DNA of 64,000 nt from DASWJS01 sp036397035 (GCA_036397035.1 DASWJS010000023.1:1-64000), one strand, 5' to 3'; shown: positions 41,768-50,562, counted from the first letter of the stretch. Program-made: numbers and translations. Notes: generated by a model from the sequence alone, not told the origin.

Positions 41768-43444
41768 CTAAGGACCGTCGCGCTCGCCGGGGGGAAGCGT
41801 GATTCTAAAGAGCAGGGGATCCTCGGCCCACGCAGCGACGTCGAGCCCGAGGGCGGAGGCAGATGCCCGGTAGAAGGCGAGGGTTTCCGGGGAGAAGTCC
41901 GCCAGCAGGTAGAGCGCATGCCCTCGCAGCAAAACTTGCTTCGCAACCGCCGTGAGTCGATCCGGATCGGGAAGCACATCCCATGCGTACGCATCGCGCG
42001 TCGTCCGACCTCGTGGCGCCCCGCTTGCGAGCCGGCTCAGGCTGAGCGTCGAGCGATCCGGGAACAGATACCGATCGCCGATCCGAGTCATCACGAACGC
42101 GTCGCTCTCCGTCGAGCGAAGGACGGCGCTCCGGATATCGGCTTGCTCGGCAATCACATGCGATCGGGTCGACGTCCCGACGGGTCCGTGGATCGTCGCA
42201 TCGACTCCGAGCAACGCGAGCCCACCACACGCTGCGAGCAGGAGGCTCGGCCATCGAGCCGTCGCCTGAAGGCCGGCGGCCAGCAGCAGCAGCCCGATTG
42301 CGATCGTCGGAAGCGCGTAGCGCGCGAAAGAGGCGTTCATGGCGGGGGCCGCCCATCCCCACGTCGGTCGCCCGACGTATGTGAGCGACGAAGCCACAAC
42401 CGCCAGGCACGTGAAGATCCACGGCCTCCTTTCAGGATGACGGCGGAGCATCCGGACCCCAACGACGAATCCCACAACGGCGGGCAGGAGGACCAGCGGC
42501 TGGTGGACGAGGTAGTTCTCGGCGTGACCGAGCGCCGCACGGGGCTCGAAGCCGAGGAAGCCTGCTCGGGTGAAGACGCCTTCTCCGCCCGGGAGTGCTC
42601 CAGCCACGCCGTAGCCCGTGGTGAATGCGTTCCCGTAGACGATTGCGTTGAACGTGCTGATTGCGGCCGCAACGGCAGCGGCCGCAAGCGCGCCGCCGAT
42701 CAGATGAGGTTTCCTGACCCACCCCGTTCGCAGGGCGCCGACGCCGAGGACGGCGGCGATGACGGCCGCCGGGTAACGGAGGAGCGTGGCCGCCGCCAGC
42801 GACGCCGTGAGCAAGGCGAAATCCTTCGTCGAGCCGGTGCGGGCGAAGCGAACGAATCCAAGGATGCCGAGCTCGACCGCAACGAGGGTGAGGACGCCCG
42901 AGTCCACGATCCACGTGGCGTTGGTAGCCAGCGCGGGGGCGCTCAGCCAGATGCCGAAGAGGGCGAGCCCCATGCGTGACTCCGCTTCGGTCCTGGGCGC
43001 ACGCCACGAGACGTCGGTCTCACCCGGTCGTGCCGATAGCTCCGCCCACAACTGGACGAGAAGGAACGCGCTGACCACTGCCGCGATCGGGACGACCACG
43101 GTGACGAGCGGGTCCCAGACGGCGAACAGGACGACGTACAGCCCGAAGACGCCGACGAAGTCCTGAGGGGCCACACGACCATCGACGAGGGCGGTGTCGC
43201 GCGGTGCAAGAGCCGCCGCGATGTCTGCGGGCAATCCTTCGGCGGGCACGTCAATGCTCGCGCCGGCACCGTCCGCCGCCTGCCGGGCGAAGACGTATCC
43301 GATCGACTCACGCGGACTGTCGCTCAGTGGACGTCCGGGCCAGGGGCGGGGGAGCAGCAGCATGTACCAGCCGAAGGCGATCACCCCCACAGCGATCATC
43401 GTCGCTGTGCGGATGGTGCGGGCGGGGGTCGGGGAGCTGCTCAT
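41768..43444 (-). CDS. Polytopic membrane protein, GT-C-like, tandem paralogue B
   Basis: A 558-residue relative of the gene downstream. Shared landmarks are PRPW...SPRESIGYVF, DIAAALAPRDTALVDGRVAPQDFVG after the first helix, a middle helix bundle with LLRYPAAVIAAV, and DAFVMTRIGDRYLFPDRSTL in the tail. Both may build or export a surface glycan. It overlaps the mannosyltransferase-like gene as ATGA, so the three form one minus-strand operon. No enzymatic activity can be assigned from sequence alone. Confidence 0.75.
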   Translation of the reverse strand: MSSSPTPARTIRTATMIAVGVIAFGWYMLLLPRPWPGRPLSDSPRESIGYVFARQAADGAGASIDVPAEGLPADIAAALAPRDTALVDGRVAPQDFVGVFGLYVVLFAVWDPLVTVVVPIAAVVSAFLLVQLWAELSARPGETDVSWRAPRTEAESRMGLALFGIWLSAPALATNATWIVDSGVLTLVAVELGILGFVRFARTGSTKDFALLTASLAAATLLRYPAAVIAAVLGVGALRTGWVRKPHLIGGALAAAAVAAAISTFNAIVYGNAFTTGYGVAGALPGGEGVFTRAGFLGFEPRAALGHAENYLVHQPLVLLPAVVGFVVGVRMLRRHPERRPWIFTCLAVVASSLTYVGRPTWGWAAPAMNASFARYALPTIAIGLLLLAAGLQATARWPSLLLAACGGLALLGVDATIHGPVGTSTRSHVIAEQADIRSAVLRSTESDAFVMTRIGDRYLFPDRSTLSLSRLASGAPRGRTTRDAYAWDVLPDPDRLTAVAKQVLLRGHALYLLADFSPETLAFYRASASALGLDVAAWAEDPLLFRITLPPGERDGP

Positions 43445-44721
43445 GCCGACGTGGTCTCCGCCGCGGGCGTGACGGACGATCTCGCGGGCTGAGCCAGCCA
43501 GTCGGACAGTCCGAGGACGAGCATGGAGTACAGGGGAAGCGCGTACCCCAGAAGCTGCTCAGGAGCCGAGATTCCGGAAACGAGGCCCGAAAGCCCAGGC
43601 GGCTCACCCAGCAGGACGAGAGCGCCCGCGATCATGGCGAGCTTCGTAGCGATCCCGCTGGAGCGAAGTCTTGTGCGGAGCGCCAATGCCGCAGCCGGAA
43701 TCGCGAGTACGAGATAATGCTCCCAGAACAGCGGTGATGCGAGCAACATCCACGGCACCGTTGCCCAAAACAAGTCGCTGGTTCCTCGTGCGGGACTTCT
43801 CCAAGCCGCCACGAGGGCGGCGAGCGTCAGCAAGGCGCCCGCCACAGCCGCGAGAGCGGGAAGGTTTGCGATCCCGTACCCCCAGGGGTTTTCGGTCAAC
43901 CACCGGTAGGGCAGCGCCGACAAGGAGCTGTTCATGGGCGCCGATCGCCAGAAAGAGACGTTGTCGCCGCCGGCCGTCCGCAGGAAGTCCCCGAGGGAAG
44001 TGCCGCCCGCCAGCCCGACGCCCACGACGGTGAAGGCGAGCGCAGAGCCCGCGTGCCACGCCGCAGCACGAAACCTTCGCTGCCGGAGCAAGGGGAGGAG
44101 CAGAACCAGCGGAATCACGCGTAGAGCCGTTGCCAGGCCAAGCGCTATCCCGGCGCCGGCGTCGCGATCTCTCTTCAGCGCTCGCCATGCCCCCACGAAC
44201 AGCAGCAGGAGAACTGCGTGCGACTGTCCGAGTTGCAGGTGCCGGTAGACCGTTGGGATCAGGAGCGAAGCGAGCCCGACCATCGCCGCAAACCACCGGC
44301 TCGTTCCGTTCGAGCGAGCGAACCAGCCAAAGGCCAGCGCGAACATCAGTGCGTTCGCGATCAGCCACACCACGCGGGCGTCCGCGTATCTCAGTGCGGT
44401 GATCGGAGTCATCAGGACGATGTGCAATGGCGTGTGGGGGTTCACCTGGCCGTCCGGCACCCAGTGGTATCCCCTCCACCCCTCTCCGACGTGGAGATCG
44501 AGGAGTCGCGCGGTCGGCTGGTACGGGCTCCCGCCCCGACGAACTTCCGAGGCGGATGCATAGTCCTGAGAGAGATCATCCGTCCAGCCACCTTCGAGCG
44601 CAACGCGGTTGCGAGCTGCTTCGGGTACCGGCTCTTCGATCCAACGAGCGGCGAGCCTGCCTACCTGCACGGCGCCGAGCAAGGCGATGAGAGCGACGGC
44701 CACGACGTACCGCTTTCCCAC
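43441..44721 (-). CDS. DUF2029/GT87-type polyprenyl-linked mannosyltransferase-like protein
   Basis: A 426-residue membrane protein with about 10 helices. WTDDLSQDYASASEVRRGGSPYQP in the first outer loop and NPHTPLHIVLMTPITALRYADA match the GT87 (DUF2029) alpha-mannosyltransferase family of Actinobacteria, in which an Asp of the first loop is catalytic. FWEHYLVLAIPAAAL is a further family feature. GTG 44721 lies 7 bases after a minus-strand TATCCT, implying a leaderless start of a three-gene operon. Confidence 0.82.
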   Translation of the reverse strand: MGKRYVVAVALIALLGAVQVGRLAARWIEEPVPEAARNRVALEGGWTDDLSQDYASASEVRRGGSPYQPTARLLDLHVGEGWRGYHWVPDGQVNPHTPLHIVLMTPITALRYADARVVWLIANALMFALAFGWFARSNGTSRWFAAMVGLASLLIPTVYRHLQLGQSHAVLLLLFVGAWRALKRDRDAGAGIALGLATALRVIPLVLLLPLLRQRRFRAAAWHAGSALAFTVVGVGLAGGTSLGDFLRTAGGDNVSFWRSAPMNSSLSALPYRWLTENPWGYGIANLPALAAVAGALLTLAALVAAWRSPARGTSDLFWATVPWMLLASPLFWEHYLVLAIPAAALALRTRLRSSGIATKLAMIAGALVLLGEPPGLSGLVSGISAPEQLLGYALPLYSMLVLGLSDWLAQPARSSVTPAAETTSA

Positions 44722-44728
44722 GAGCCTC

Positions 44729-44734
44729 AGGATA
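44729..44734 (-). promoter_or_regulatory. -10 element of a leaderless promoter (GT87 operon)
   Basis: Read on the minus strand, TATCCT ends 7 bases before the GTG at 44721. Confidence 0.45.
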
Positions 44735-44750
44735 GTCGCGTGAATGGGGC

Positions 44751-44756
44751 TATCCT
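44751..44756 (+). promoter_or_regulatory. -10 element of a leaderless promoter (birA)
   Basis: TATCCT ends 6 bases before ATG 44763. It faces the identical box on the other strand at 44729-44734. Confidence 0.45.
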
Positions 44757-44762
44757 CGGTGG

Positions 44763-45515
44763 ATGCCCAAGCCGACCGGGTTTCGTGAGGCGTTCGAGCG
44801 GGCGCTCGACGGCATCTCGCCCCGGGCGGTCGTGATCGAGGTTACCGGCTCGACGAACGACGACGCGCGCGCGCTCGGGCGGGAAGGCGCGCCGCACCTC
44901 ACGGTCGTCGTGACGAACGAGCAGCGCGCCGGCCGCGGCCGGCTCGGCCGAGCCTGGGTCGCCCCGCCGGGCACGAGCCTGCTCGCCTCGTGGGTCGCGC
45001 GCCCCGCCCTGCCGGTCGAGCGGTGGCCGCTCGTCCCGCTGCTCGCCGGCGTCGCGGCCGCGGAGGCGATCGAGGCGCGCACGAACGTGGCGCCGTCGCT
45101 CAAGTGGCCCAACGACCTCCTGGCCGGCGAGCGGAAGCTCGGCGGGATCCTCGTCGAGGCCGAGCTGCCGGCGTTCGTGGTCGTGGGGCTCGGGGTGAAC
45201 GTCGGCCAGACCTCGTTCCCGACCGGCCTCGCGGCGACGAGCATCGCGATGGAAGGCGGAGTGCGGCTCGACCGGGCGGACCTGATGGCCGCCACGCTGG
45301 CCGCGTTCCAGCGAGCGCTGGAGGAGCCCGAGGCCGCCCTCGATCGCTACCGCGCGCGTTGCGCGACGCTGGGCACGACGGTCCGCGTCGAGCGGACGGC
45401 GGCCGAGCCCGTCCAGGGCGTGGCGCGCGCGATCGACGAGATCGGCGGGCTCGTCGTCGAGGCCGCGACCGGCGAGGTCACGGTGACGGCCGGCGACGTG
45501 ATCCACCTCCGCTGA
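44763..45515 (+). CDS. birA: Biotin-[acetyl-CoA-carboxylase] ligase
   Basis: A 250-residue biotin protein ligase. The biotin/ATP loop GRGRLGR, TGSTNDDARALG, SLKWPNDLLAGERKLGGILVE and VVVGLGVNVGQ are all present, with a C-terminal SH3-like cap. There is no N-terminal HTH, so it is a monofunctional ligase and not a repressor. It would biotinylate the AMKMEN lysine of the biotin carboxylase encoded at 31987-33735. Confidence 0.94.
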   Translation: MPKPTGFREAFERALDGISPRAVVIEVTGSTNDDARALGREGAPHLTVVVTNEQRAGRGRLGRAWVAPPGTSLLASWVARPALPVERWPLVPLLAGVAAAEAIEARTNVAPSLKWPNDLLAGERKLGGILVEAELPAFVVVGLGVNVGQTSFPTGLAATSIAMEGGVRLDRADLMAATLAAFQRALEEPEAALDRYRARCATLGTTVRVERTAAEPVQGVARAIDEIGGLVVEAATGEVTVTAGDVIHLR

Positions 45516-45541
45516 GCGGGGCGGCTCCCGGGCCCAGGCGC

Positions 45542-46402
45542 TCAGGCCAGGATCACGATCGTCTTCGTCTGGACGAAGAAATCGCTCCCGTCCTTCTGGC
45601 TCTGCTCGAACGCTTCGAGCATCCAGGTCTCGGGCGCGTCGACCGGCGGCAGCCGCAGCTCGATCGACCAGTCGCCTCGATCGGGCGCGCCGATGCCGGC
45701 GGTGGTGAACGTCCGGCGCGCGATCGCGCCGCTCGGGCTGCGGAGCCGAATGCCGACCGTGGCCTCGAACACCGAGGCGGTCCCCGACACGGTGATCGTT
45801 CCCGCCAGGCGCGATCCCTCGGCCGGCTCGTCGATCGTGATCGGCTCCAGCGCGTCTTCCTTCCGCGTCAGGGGCAGGTCGCCGAAGGACGCGTTGCCCC
45901 ACCAGTCGTCGATGCTCCGGCCGTTGGACGCGGTGCCCTCCGTCTCGCCCTCGACGGTGAAGGCCGCCTCGTCCACGCCGGGCAGCGACAGGAGCGTCCA
46001 GACGATCTGCTGGATCGCCGGAGTCTCGCGGCCGGCGCCGATGTGGGCGGCGAGCACGTCGGAGTCCCAGTCGACGGTCGCGACGCCGTCGGTCACGGTC
46101 ACGCCGCGCACGTGGACCGTGGCCGGAAAGGCCGTGAACAGGTCGGGGTCGGCGGGCTCGCCGGCGATCGCTTCGCGCACGGCGGCGCCGGGGTCGCCGG
46201 CGGGCACGATGGTGTGGGTCTCCGGCGACACGTACGTCCGGCCGCCGAACTCGAGGAGGTAGTAGACCGTCGCGAGCCCGCCCTCCGGCGTGGACGCCGG
46301 CACGGGGGCCGGCGAGGCCGTCGCCGAGCCGGTCGGCTCGGGCGTGATCGGGGTGCAAGCCAGCGCGACCAGCAAGCCGGCCGCCGTCATGCGTCGCACC
46401 AC
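45542..46402 (-). CDS. GerMN-Gmad2 lipoprotein
   Basis: A 286-residue lipoprotein: lipobox ALAC near residue 16, a Thr/Pro/Ala linker, a GerMN domain (about 40-165; VYYLLEFGGRTYVSPETHTI... QQIVWTLLSLPGVDEAAFTVEG) and an immunoglobulin-like Gmad2 domain (about 185-286; ITIDEPAEGSRLAGTITVSGTASVFEATV). This pair is common in Actinobacteria and is not evidence of sporulation. AGGAGG precedes a cluster of possible starts (GTG 46402, GTG 46399, ATG 46390). Confidence 0.88.
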   Translation of the reverse strand: MVRRMTAAGLLVALACTPITPEPTGSATASPAPVPASTPEGGLATVYYLLEFGGRTYVSPETHTIVPAGDPGAAVREAIAGEPADPDLFTAFPATVHVRGVTVTDGVATVDWDSDVLAAHIGAGRETPAIQQIVWTLLSLPGVDEAAFTVEGETEGTASNGRSIDDWWGNASFGDLPLTRKEDALEPITIDEPAEGSRLAGTITVSGTASVFEATVGIRLRSPSGAIARRTFTTAGIGAPDRGDWSIELRLPPVDAPETWMLEAFEQSQKDGSDFFVQTKTIVILA

Positions 46403-46447
46403 GACCTCCTCCCTTCGCCGTCCCGAGACTCTACCCGGCGCTCACGC

Positions 46448-46453
46448 TACGCT
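46448..46453 (+). promoter_or_regulatory. -10 element of a leaderless promoter (flavin/F420-binding protein)
   Basis: TACGCT ends 9 bases before ATG 46463; no ribosome-binding site. Confidence 0.4.
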
Positions 46454-46462
46454 CGGCGCGCC

Positions 46463-46825
46463 ATGGAAGCCTGGGAGAGCTGGCTCGGGGAGCGCAGGCT
46501 CGCCGTCGTGGCGACCGCCGGCGCCGACGGCATGCCCCACGCGGTGCCCGTCGAGGTCGTCGTCGACGCGGGGAAGGCCTACGTCTGGTGTCGCGCTTCT
46601 TCGGTCAAGGCGCGGCAAGCCGCGCGCTCGGGCACGGCGGCGATCGTCGCCTACAAGAACCTGGACTTCGTCCTGCTGCGCGGGACCGCTCGCATCCTCA
46701 CCGCGTCGGACCCCTCGTACGAACGGCTCACGAACGCCTTCCTCGCCAAGTACGAGCGCACCGAAACCTACGGCAACGACGCCCTCATCCAGATCACCCC
46801 CGAGCGCATCAGCGCCCGAACCTAG
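46463..46825 (+). CDS. PPOX-family flavin- or F420-dependent small protein
   Basis: A 120-residue split-barrel protein of the pyridoxamine-phosphate-oxidase-like superfamily: LAVVATAGADGMPHAVPVEVVVDAGKAYVWC, SVKARQAARSGTAAIVAY and LRGTARILTASDP are typical. Actinobacterial members use FMN or F420 as cofactor, and the sequence does not decide which. It ends at TAG 46823-46825, within the same CTAG as the stop of the convergent methyltransferase gene. Confidence 0.85.
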   Translation: MEAWESWLGERRLAVVATAGADGMPHAVPVEVVVDAGKAYVWCRASSVKARQAARSGTAAIVAYKNLDFVLLRGTARILTASDPSYERLTNAFLAKYERTETYGNDALIQITPERISART

Positions 46826-47571
46826 GACCGGACCTCGACGATCACGTGGTAGCCGAAGCGGCGGAGCGGGGGGGCCCAGCGGTAGATCGCCCGGTCGAGC
46901 CACGCGAAGAAGCGCGCGAGCCACAGCGCGCGCCGATAGCGCAGCACGTTGCGGCTGATCAGCCCGAAGAAGCGAAAGTCGGGGTAGTGCAGCGTGACCG
47001 ACGAGAACAGGCGCCGGATCGCGGCGTAGTCGCGCGCGACGAGGGGGTGCTCGTCGATCGTGCCGAGCCGCGCCACGCCGAACCGGCCGGTGAGCTTCTC
47101 GCGGGCCAGACGAAGCAGCGGGTTCGTCACCTGGTTCTCGATGAAGATCGCGCGGCCTCCCGGCTTCATCAGCCGCTTCACCTCGCGTAGCGCCGCCTCG
47201 ACGTCGACGTGGTGCAGGATCGAAGCGCCGACGACCGCGTCGAAGCAACCGTCGTCGAGCGGCAGCCGCTCCATCACCGACACGATCCCGTCGGGCGGCG
47301 CGATGTGCGCGCGCGCCGCGCGCGCGCGCATGAGGCGGACGCTCGACGGCGACAGGTCGAAGCCGACGACGTGGCCGGCCTCGGGCGCGATCCGGTTCGC
47401 CAGGTCGCCGGCGCCGCACCCGCAGTCCAGGATCCGCAAGCCCGTAGCCGATCCGAGCCGCCGCAGCAGGAACGCCATGTGCTCGGTCGGCGGCGGCGGC
47501 TCGGCTTCGAACTGCGCTTCGCTTGAGGCGTCGAAGAACGCTTGCTCGCGCGCGAGGTGCTCGTCGGCCAC
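46822..47571 (-). CDS. SAM-dependent methyltransferase (UbiE/Methyltransf_11-like)
   Basis: A 249-residue class I methyltransferase: ILDCGCGAGDLANRIA (motif I), VVGFDLSPSSVRLMRARA, FDAVVGASILHHVDVEAALREVKRLMKPGGRAIFIE. The C-terminal third (FRFFGLISRNVLRYRRALWLARFFAWLD) is amphipathic and may contact the membrane. The GTG at 47571 lies 7 bases after a minus-strand TACCCT. It is divergent from the acyl-CoA dehydrogenase with overlapping -10 boxes. Substrate unknown. Confidence 0.85.
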   Translation of the reverse strand: MADEHLAREQAFFDASSEAQFEAEPPPPTEHMAFLLRRLGSATGLRILDCGCGAGDLANRIAPEAGHVVGFDLSPSSVRLMRARAARAHIAPPDGIVSVMERLPLDDGCFDAVVGASILHHVDVEAALREVKRLMKPGGRAIFIENQVTNPLLRLAREKLTGRFGVARLGTIDEHPLVARDYAAIRRLFSSVTLHYPDFRFFGLISRNVLRYRRALWLARFFAWLDRAIYRWAPPLRRFGYHVIVEVRS

Positions 47572-47578
47572 GGCGCGC

Positions 47579-47588
47579 AGGGTAGCAT
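47579..47588. promoter_or_regulatory. Overlapping divergent -10 elements (methyltransferase / acyl-CoA dehydrogenase)
   Basis: AGGGTAGCAT holds TACCCT on the minus strand (47584-47579, 7 bases before GTG 47571) and TAGCAT on the plus strand (47583-47588, 7 bases before ATG 47596). The two hexamers share the central TA, so RNA polymerase could occupy only one promoter at a time. Confidence 0.5.
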
Positions 47589-47595
47589 CGGGCGC

Positions 47596-48732
47596 ATGGA
47601 CTTCCGGTTCTCCGACGAGCAGGAGGCGTTTCGCGGCGTCGTGCGCGACTTCGCCGAGCGCGTGATCGCGCCGCGCGCCGAGGAGATGGACGCCTCGGGC
47701 GAGTTCCCCGTCGACGTCGTGCTGGAGATGGGCAAGCTCGGCTTCTTCGGGCTGCCCTTCCCCGAGGCCTACGGGGGGATGGGCGCCGACTTCACGACGC
47801 TGTGCATCGCGATCGAGGAGCTTGCGCGGGTCGACTCGTCCATGGCGATCACGCTGGAGGCCGGCGTCGGCCTGGGCGCGATGCCGCTGTTCCTGTTCGG
47901 GACCGAAGAGCAGAAGCAGACCTGGCTCGTGCCGCTCGCGCGCGGGGAGAAGATCGCCGGCTTCGGACTGACCGAGCCGGAGGCGGGCTCGGACTCGGGC
48001 AACACGCGGACCACCGCGACGCTCGACGCGGGGGAGTGGCGAATCGACGGGACGAAGGCGTTCATCACCAACGTCGGGACGCCGATCAGCCAGCACGTGA
48101 CGATCACCGCGCGCACGGGCGACAACGAGATCTCCAACGTCATCGTCCCGTGCGGCACGCCGGGCTTCGCCGTCGGGGCGCTTTACCGAAAGATGGGCTG
48201 GCACGCTTCCGACACGCGCGAGCTGTCCTTCGACGATTGCCGCGTCCCCGAGGAGAACCTGCTGGGCGTTCGCGGCGAGGGCTTCAAGAACTTCCTGATC
48301 ATCCTGGACGCCGGGCGCGTGGCGATCGGGGCGCTCGGCGTCGGGCTCGCGCAAGGGTGCTTGGAGATGAGCCTCGCCTACGCGAAGGACCGCAAGCAGT
48401 TCGGCCGCCCGATCGCCGGCAACCAGGCGATCGCGTTCAAACTTGCCGACATGGGAGTCAAGGCCGACCTCGCGCGGCTCGCCGTCTATCGAGCCGCGTG
48501 GATGCACGACCGGGGCGTCCCGTTCAAGCGCGAGGCCTCGGTGGCGAAGCTGTACTCGTCCGAGATCGCCAACGAGATCGCTCGCGAGGCGATCCAGATC
48601 CACGGCGGCTACGGCTTCATGGACGAGTTCGCCGTCTCCCGCTTCTACCGCGACGCCAAAGTGCTGGAGATCGGCGAAGGAACGAGCGAGGTCCAGCGCA
48701 TCCTGATCGCCCGCTCGCTCCTGGGCGAATAG
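47596..48732 (+). CDS. Acyl-CoA dehydrogenase
   Basis: A 378-residue flavoenzyme of the short/medium-chain ACAD family: MDFRFSDEQEAFRGVVRDFAE, GFGLTEPEAGSDSGNTRTTA, CLEMSLAYAKDRKQFGRPIA and IHGGYGFMDEFAVSRFYRDAKVLEIGEGTSEVQ. The Glu of EIGEGTSEVQ is the catalytic base position of MCAD. Length is normal. It likely oxidises short-chain or branched acyl-CoA; the substrate cannot be set by eye. The start is the ATG at 47596, leaderless. Confidence 0.92.
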   Translation: MDFRFSDEQEAFRGVVRDFAERVIAPRAEEMDASGEFPVDVVLEMGKLGFFGLPFPEAYGGMGADFTTLCIAIEELARVDSSMAITLEAGVGLGAMPLFLFGTEEQKQTWLVPLARGEKIAGFGLTEPEAGSDSGNTRTTATLDAGEWRIDGTKAFITNVGTPISQHVTITARTGDNEISNVIVPCGTPGFAVGALYRKMGWHASDTRELSFDDCRVPEENLLGVRGEGFKNFLIILDAGRVAIGALGVGLAQGCLEMSLAYAKDRKQFGRPIAGNQAIAFKLADMGVKADLARLAVYRAAWMHDRGVPFKREASVAKLYSSEIANEIAREAIQIHGGYGFMDEFAVSRFYRDAKVLEIGEGTSEVQRILIARSLLGE

Positions 48733-48738
48733 AGCGGC

Positions 48739-49374
48739 TCAGGTCGGGAGGTCCAGGGGCAGCCCGTCGCCGTCCGGCAGTCCGCCGGCGTCTTCGACGA
48801 CGAAGCGCGTCTTGGTGAACTCGTTCGAGTCGTAGGTCTGCTGCATCAGCAGCCCGATGACGGCGAAGGTCAGCAGGCCGGCGAGCGCGCCGCCGATCAT
48901 GCGCTTCCAGCGCCCCATCGACACGACGAGCCCTCCCGCGAGCCCGCCGGCGAGCGCGAGCGCCGCGAGCTTGAGCGCGAAGGCGCGCACCGCGTCCTTG
49001 CCCTCCCGGCCGAAGAATCGGTTCAGCTCGTAGGGGTCGGCGAGCAACCGCTGGTCGGAGGTCACGAGCCCGGCCACCGACAGGCCGACGATGGTCGCGC
49101 GCGCGGTGATCGGCGAGGCGTGGGTCCCCGCCTCGGCGTGCTGGCGCGGCAGCTCGTCGAAGCCGCCCTCGGGCTGCACCGCCAGCTCGGTCTTGCCGTA
49201 GACCGACGGGGTCGCGCGCAGCTCGACGCGGAACGGCGCGACGTCGTAGGTGCCGCTGCCGGCCGCGGCCACCGCCCCGAGCGCCCCGACGGCGCCGGCG
49301 AGCAGGGTCGCCAGCTTCCACCATCCCGCCGGCTTCGCCGGGCGGGGCTCGGTCTGGACGACGGACGGGTCCAT
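48739..49374 (-). CDS. Membrane protein with extracytoplasmic beta domain
   Basis: A 211-residue protein with helices at about 20-39, 130-153 and 158-178. Between the first two lies a roughly 90-residue outer segment (YDVAPFRVELRATPSVYGKTELAVQPEGGFDELP). This resembles the N-terminal part of larger actinobacterial metallophosphoesterase-type membrane proteins, but no enzyme domain follows. Its ATG directly abuts the stop of the PhoU/TrkA-C gene, so it is the third gene of the MgtE operon. Function unknown. Confidence 0.7.
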   Translation of the reverse strand: MDPSVVQTEPRPAKPAGWWKLATLLAGAVGALGAVAAAGSGTYDVAPFRVELRATPSVYGKTELAVQPEGGFDELPRQHAEAGTHASPITARATIVGLSVAGLVTSDQRLLADPYELNRFFGREGKDAVRAFALKLAALALAGGLAGGLVVSMGRWKRMIGGALAGLLTFAVIGLLMQQTYDSNEFTKTRFVVEDAGGLPDGDGLPLDLPT

Positions 49375-50562
49375 CTACTCCTCCTCGCGGCTCGATCCGA
49401 ACAGCTCCTCCAGCGCGGCCGCTCCCTCCTCGGGGCCGACCGCGATCAGGCGGTCGCCGGCGCCGAGCCGGAATTCGCCGCGCGGACCGTATATCCACCG
49501 GCCGCCGCGCTGCACGGCGAGCACCTCCATGCCGATCTCGGTGCGCAGGGACAGGTCCCGAAGCGTCAGGGCGGCGGCCTCGGACTCCTCGGCGACGGAG
49601 GTCGAGGTCACCACCTCGTCGGTCTCCGCGAGTGCCTGCGCGATGACGGGGTGCGGCGCCTCACCGGACTCGATCACCACGGTCATCTCCTGGGCAGCGT
49701 CGGCGATCCGTTCGCTGGCGAAGGCCAGGTGCAGGAGCCCGCGCAGCGCGTCGGGCTCGGCGCCCTCGCGGACGGCGCGCAGCACCCAGCGCTCCAGCTC
49801 GTGGTGCATCTCGTCGGTGGCGTCCTCCAGCGCCGCGACCTCGGCCGCCAGCCCGCGGTCGCGCAGCAGCACCGAGGAGTAGGCGAGCCCGACGGCGACT
49901 TCGCTCGCGTCCTTCATCTCGACCAGAAGGTCCACGGCGCGATCGAGCCCGGTGAGCTGCGTCGGCTCGACGTCGGCCTCGACGCGCGCGGGCGCGCCGG
50001 CCAGCTCGCGGAGCAGGTTCACGCCCTCCTCCGGCCCCTGCGCGAAGAGCACGTCCCCCGCCCGCAGCACCTCGTCGCCCTTCGGGCCGAAGATGAACGA
50101 CACGTCGCGCCGGATCGCGATGACCCACATCCCGGTCTCGGACGGCAAGGCCGCATCGCGCAAGCTCTTTCCCGCCAGGAGGTTCTCCTCGCGCAGGCGA
50201 ACGCGCGCCGTCACCTCCTCGGCGTGGCGAAGGTCGTCTCGCAGCGCGGCCGGGATGCCGAGGTCCTTGAGCACCACCCGTGCGATGTCCTCGGCCGCGT
50301 CGGCGATCTTGTCCATCGAGGCGACCATGCGCAGCACGCCGGCCATCGCGCTGGCGTCTTCGCGCGAGCGCGCGGCGAGCGTCGCGATCACCCGGAGGCG
50401 CGTGACGACGTCGGACATGCTCTCTCGAAGGCTGAGCACCTCGCGCGCGATGCTCTGGTCGCCGAAGAACACGCCCGCGTAGGCGAGGTCGACCATCAGC
50501 TCCGAGACGTCCTTCGCTTCCGCGAAGAGGTCCTTCACCGTCGTTGCTTCTCGTTCTGGCAT
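49375..50562 (-). CDS. PhoU-TrkA_C duplicated regulatory protein
   Basis: A 395-residue soluble protein built as a duplication: PhoU-like helical bundle (about 1-100), TrkA_C/RCK_C domain (about 115-195; GKSLRDAALPSETGMWVIAIRR... VLRAGDVLFAQGP), a second PhoU-like bundle (about 205-295) and a second TrkA_C domain (about 310-390; LRDLSLRTEIGMEVLAVQRGG... RLGAGDRLIAVGP). Such proteins gate ion transporters in response to a nucleotide ligand. Its start is 1 base from the stop of the MgtE-like gene, implying that it regulates that transporter. Confidence 0.87.
   Translation of the reverse strand: MPEREATTVKDLFAEAKDVSELMVDLAYAGVFFGDQSIAREVLSLRESMSDVVTRLRVIATLAARSREDASAMAGVLRMVASMDKIADAAEDIARVVLKDLGIPAALRDDLRHAEEVTARVRLREENLLAGKSLRDAALPSETGMWVIAIRRDVSFIFGPKGDEVLRAGDVLFAQGPEEGVNLLRELAGAPARVEADVEPTQLTGLDRAVDLLVEMKDASEVAVGLAYSSVLLRDRGLAAEVAALEDATDEMHHELERWVLRAVREGAEPDALRGLLHLAFASERIADAAQEMTVVIESGEAPHPVIAQALAETDEVVTSTSVAEESEAAALTLRDLSLRTEIGMEVLAVQRGGRWIYGPRGEFRLGAGDRLIAVGPEEGAAALEELFGSSREEE

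Noticed and set aside
45542..46402. GerMN-Gmad2 lipoprotein as evidence of sporulation
   Set aside because: This domain pair is common in non-sporulating Actinobacteria, and no other sporulation gene is visible.
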